Below are positions 62,052 to 64,000 of a stretch of DNA of 64,000 nt, piece after piece. Source of the stretch: Norana najaformis (Eukaryota; Annelida; Clitellata; Crassiclitellata; Hormogastridae); assembly GCA_964023275.1 (NCBI GenBank), contig OZ029915.1:34468573-34532572 (forward strand). Direction: 5' to 3'. Under the pieces are notes generated by a model. The model did not search any database, was not told the DNA's origin, and saw only the letters and a list, made by a program, of their open reading frames with translations. How positions within the stretch are numbered: the first letter of the stretch is position 1; every line of letters begins with the position of its first letter. The translations under genes and the position numbers were made by a program.

Positions 62052-62160
62052 TGTGGGGCCGATTGGGTAGAGCGCTTGGCCTGTATCGCAGAGAGCACGG
62101 GTTCGAGCCTCCTCCCTGAGGCGGTCACTGTATACCGACTTTGAGCACGTACTTTATTCA
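62052..62160 (+). mobile_element. tRNA-derived SINE with intact A and B boxes
   Basis: GGCCGATTGGGTAGAGCGCT is an A-box-like segment, and GGTTCGAGCC at 62099-62108 a perfect B box at tRNA-like spacing, so this copy could still be recognised by RNA polymerase III. Not called as a tRNA gene because acceptor and anticodon stems do not close by eye. Confidence 0.7.
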
Positions 62161-62375
62161 CAACTGCTGAGCCCCATCAACTAATACTTAGTCATTATAT
62201 AGTGGCGTGCAATAAATGCAGAAATAACAAATAGGTAATATCAGATCAGGCCTATTCTCTCTGGATGTATAGACTATACTCGTTGGACGTCGTAAGTCGT
62301 ATTTCGGGACTCTTGGGACATTTCTTTGGAAACCGCTATATATTTCTATCGCCATACAGTATATATGTTTAGGCT

Positions 62376-62424
62376 GAGAATGTAAGCTGCCTATGCAGCA
62401 TATGCATAGGCAGCTTACATTCTC
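62376..62424. repeat. Perfect 21-bp inverted repeat with 7-bp loop
   Basis: Arms 62376-62396 (GAGAATGTAAGCTG...) and 62404-62424 are exact reverse complements; the loop is AGCATAT. It can form a hairpin in DNA or RNA on either strand. Confidence 0.95.
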
Positions 62425-62583
62425 GTGTTGCATGACTATTGTCTTTCTAACATCATAGATGAACACATACTCGTTCAGGACGCTGATACAGGTCCATATA
62501 CGTGTAGGATCTATCGGCACATACAGGCTATATGTATATAGGCCTCTTTATATATACTTATAATATACTACTTCCCCGGGTTC

Positions 62584-62662
62584 CTACTCATCATTGTCCG
62601 CATTTGTGCACATTTTTATGACCCTTTCTCCCCCCTCTGCGGACGTCCTTAATGGACGACCC
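62584..62662. mobile_element. Right end of a TCCGCA-family MITE
   Basis: TTGTCCGCATTT, ATGACCCTTTCTC, CTCTGCGGACGTCC and GGACGACCC repeat the order seen at 59800-59856. Either a solo end or the partner of 60200. Confidence 0.65.
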
Positions 62663-63021
62663 AAAGGGAATGGTAGAAGTGATGACTTCATTTTCTTAGC
62701 CTTCGGCGTATAGGATCGAGGCCATACGCTATGTAAAACCGTATACATTTACATTTATAAGGGTAGTTGTACCTATTTTTCTACATGCGGCAGAGTAAAC
62801 AGTCTCATATTTCCATCAGCACGAGGCAACAAAGCATTTATGAACGCAAATCTGCCAGGAAACAGACAAAAATGTAGCTCTCTGCCAGGAAACAAAACAC
62901 AGAAAAAACGTGGCCGTACCAGAAGACAAAGAGAAAAACCCAGATCTACTAGGAAAACATTAAAGCAGAGAAAAACACAAACGTATTCCAGGGCGCAGAG
63001 CACAGAACACTGGAGACCTAC

Positions 63022-63416
63022 CTACATAGACGCTGCGCCTCGAGACGTGTGATGGAAGTCTTGGCTGTCGTTCGCATATGTTCAGCAAAGAGGCTTTCAA
63101 ATGTTTGCGTACAATTGTCGATCTTCGTCGCTAGAGTTGCCTGACAAGTCTCAAAACTACGTCGATCCCGCACCAGATGCCCTGTTGGTGAAACTTTGCC
63201 CGTCTTCCTCTTAATGCTCCTAATGTCCAAGAGAGGGATTTCGCTTTCTGTGTCACTTACGGCCAACTGGAGGTCGTGGTACTGCCCCGGGTGCGTTGTC
63301 GTATGTTCAGGCGTGGGGTTCGTCGTCATCTTGGTGTGAAGACAGACCGATCCTCCTGTGCATGATAAGAAGACGCACCCGAGAAGAATCACGGCGATGA
63401 GGGAATGACGATACAT
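63022..63416 (-). CDS. Secreted six-cysteine protein, exon 1 (signal peptide and first three domain cysteines)
   Basis: ATG at 63416 is chosen because it opens an evident signal peptide, MYRHSLIAVILLGCVFLSCT, cleaved probably near residue 20-22; the frame stays open upstream but reads through a 15-bp tandem repeat. A Thr/Pro-rich stretch and a basic segment (RSIKRKTGK) follow, then FETCQATLATKIDNCTQTFE and ITRLEAQRLC (C91, C102, C131). The donor AG before GTAGGT at 63022 leaves in phase 2, matching the acceptor at 57564. No TATA box was found on this strand; the surroundings are G/C- and CpG-rich, as at a promoter. Confidence 0.68.
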
Positions 63417-63435
63417 GCTCCAGAGACTCAGATCG

Positions 63436-63490
63436 ATATGATCTTGACCAATGCGATCTCGATCAATTCGATCTTCATCAAAACGATCGC
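63436..63490 (-). repeat. 15-bp tandem repeat just upstream of the six-cysteine gene start
   Basis: About 3.5 units on the + strand: ATATGATCTTGACCA, ATGCGATCTCGATCA, ATTCGATCTTCATCA, then AAACGATCG. Likely 5' UTR or promoter; in frame it would read as Asp-Arg-Ile-rich sequence. Confidence 0.75.
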
Positions 63491-64000
63491 TCTTCGTTTT
63501 GCTGGCGAAGAGCTCTCGTGTATCTTCTTCTATCCCTGCAGCTGTAGCATTTGAAGCTGAGGGATGAGGTCGACGAAACACCAAGACAGCAGCGGAACAA
63601 AAACTGGTCACGTGACGATCGAAGGCTCGCCGAAATGCTATAGTAACAGTAATCATTAAAAGCGATGGATGATTTGGAGTGGGGAGGAAAGGCGGAAGAG
63701 AGCAAAGCAACCGCAGCAGCCGACGCACGGACGGACGGACGGATGTAGATTGTATAAAGCCGCGAACATGCGTGCATCGCAATGCTCGCTGTATATCTGG
63801 GCAAATGCAACGGCAAGCAAGCACGCCGGCGATCGAAACGCTTCTTTCTCACGGTTTTGGCCAAATAGCAATCGCCGCTGCCGCCGCATCTGTCCAACGG
63901 AGGGAGGTTGCCTTCGAAGACGTCGCTTGGCGAGAGTGCCTGGCCCGTTGCCCGCGCATGCAGAGGTTAAGCCCCCAATCTGTGCTCGACGGCTGATCCC

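Noticed and set aside
62052..62125. True tRNA gene
   Set aside because: A and B boxes are present but acceptor and anticodon stems do not pair by eye, and the head recurs with LINE-like tails: SINE.
63478..63897. 139-codon Arg/Ser-rich frame (- strand) upstream of the six-cysteine gene
   Set aside because: Overlaps the likely promoter/5' UTR in a high-G/C stretch; different frame from the signal-peptide protein and no motif.

Overview
This is nuclear DNA of an animal. Genes are split into short exons with canonical GT-AG boundaries and matching phases. It contains an alpha-type nicotinic acetylcholine receptor, and the spaces between genes are filled with L2/CR1-type LINE fragments, tRNA-derived SINEs, PIF/Harbinger-like and hAT-like DNA elements and microsatellites. 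I cannot name the species. The retroelement mix and the over-represented palindrome TAGGCCTA suggest a marine invertebrate, but that is inference.

Layout: (1) 3526-9292, + strand: the last four exons (M1, M2, M3, cytoplasmic loop plus M4) of a nicotinic receptor alpha subunit; the ligand-binding exons lie left of the window. (2) 9.3-15.2 kb: mostly non-coding, with a CR1-like LINE tail, a CAG array and a 174-bp TA array. (3) 15251-17881: an uninterrupted 567-codon gene for a C2C2-rich protein, flanked by about 120-130 bp of diverged inverted repeats that I noticed by comparing the flanks; this points to a DNA-transposon-like unit. (4) 18658-19677: a PIF/Harbinger-like element with two nested pairs of inverted repeats, a perfect 15-bp foldback and a decayed transposase start. 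(5) 20072-22199, - strand: two exons of a lysine-rich protein with a LIAT1-like C-terminus. (6) 25.5-28.4 kb: LINE remnants. (7) 29081-47694, + strand: a 13-exon gene whose exons join in frame into 733 codons, carrying a DUF4211-type C-terminal domain (CCDC82, QSER1/PRR12 families). Its introns hold LINE remnants, including a three-level nest in the last one. (8) 48.5-56.8 kb: a partial copy of the last exon, a large L2 reverse-transcriptase fragment, an hAT end and a duplicated 0.8-kb block. (9) 56904-63416, - strand: a two-exon gene for a secreted six-cysteine, Ser/Thr/Asn-rich protein with a tail like a GPI-anchor signal; its 5.5-kb intron holds a minisatellite, several MITEs, an hAT MITE with a perfect 8-bp target duplication, a SINE and a perfect 21-bp hairpin.

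The genes show no shared pathway: a synaptic-type ion channel, a probable nuclear regulator, a lysine-rich protein and a cell-surface glycoprotein lie side by side, as is usual in animal genomes. All coordinates and splice sites were read by eye. Family assignments rest on recognised motifs, not on database searches.
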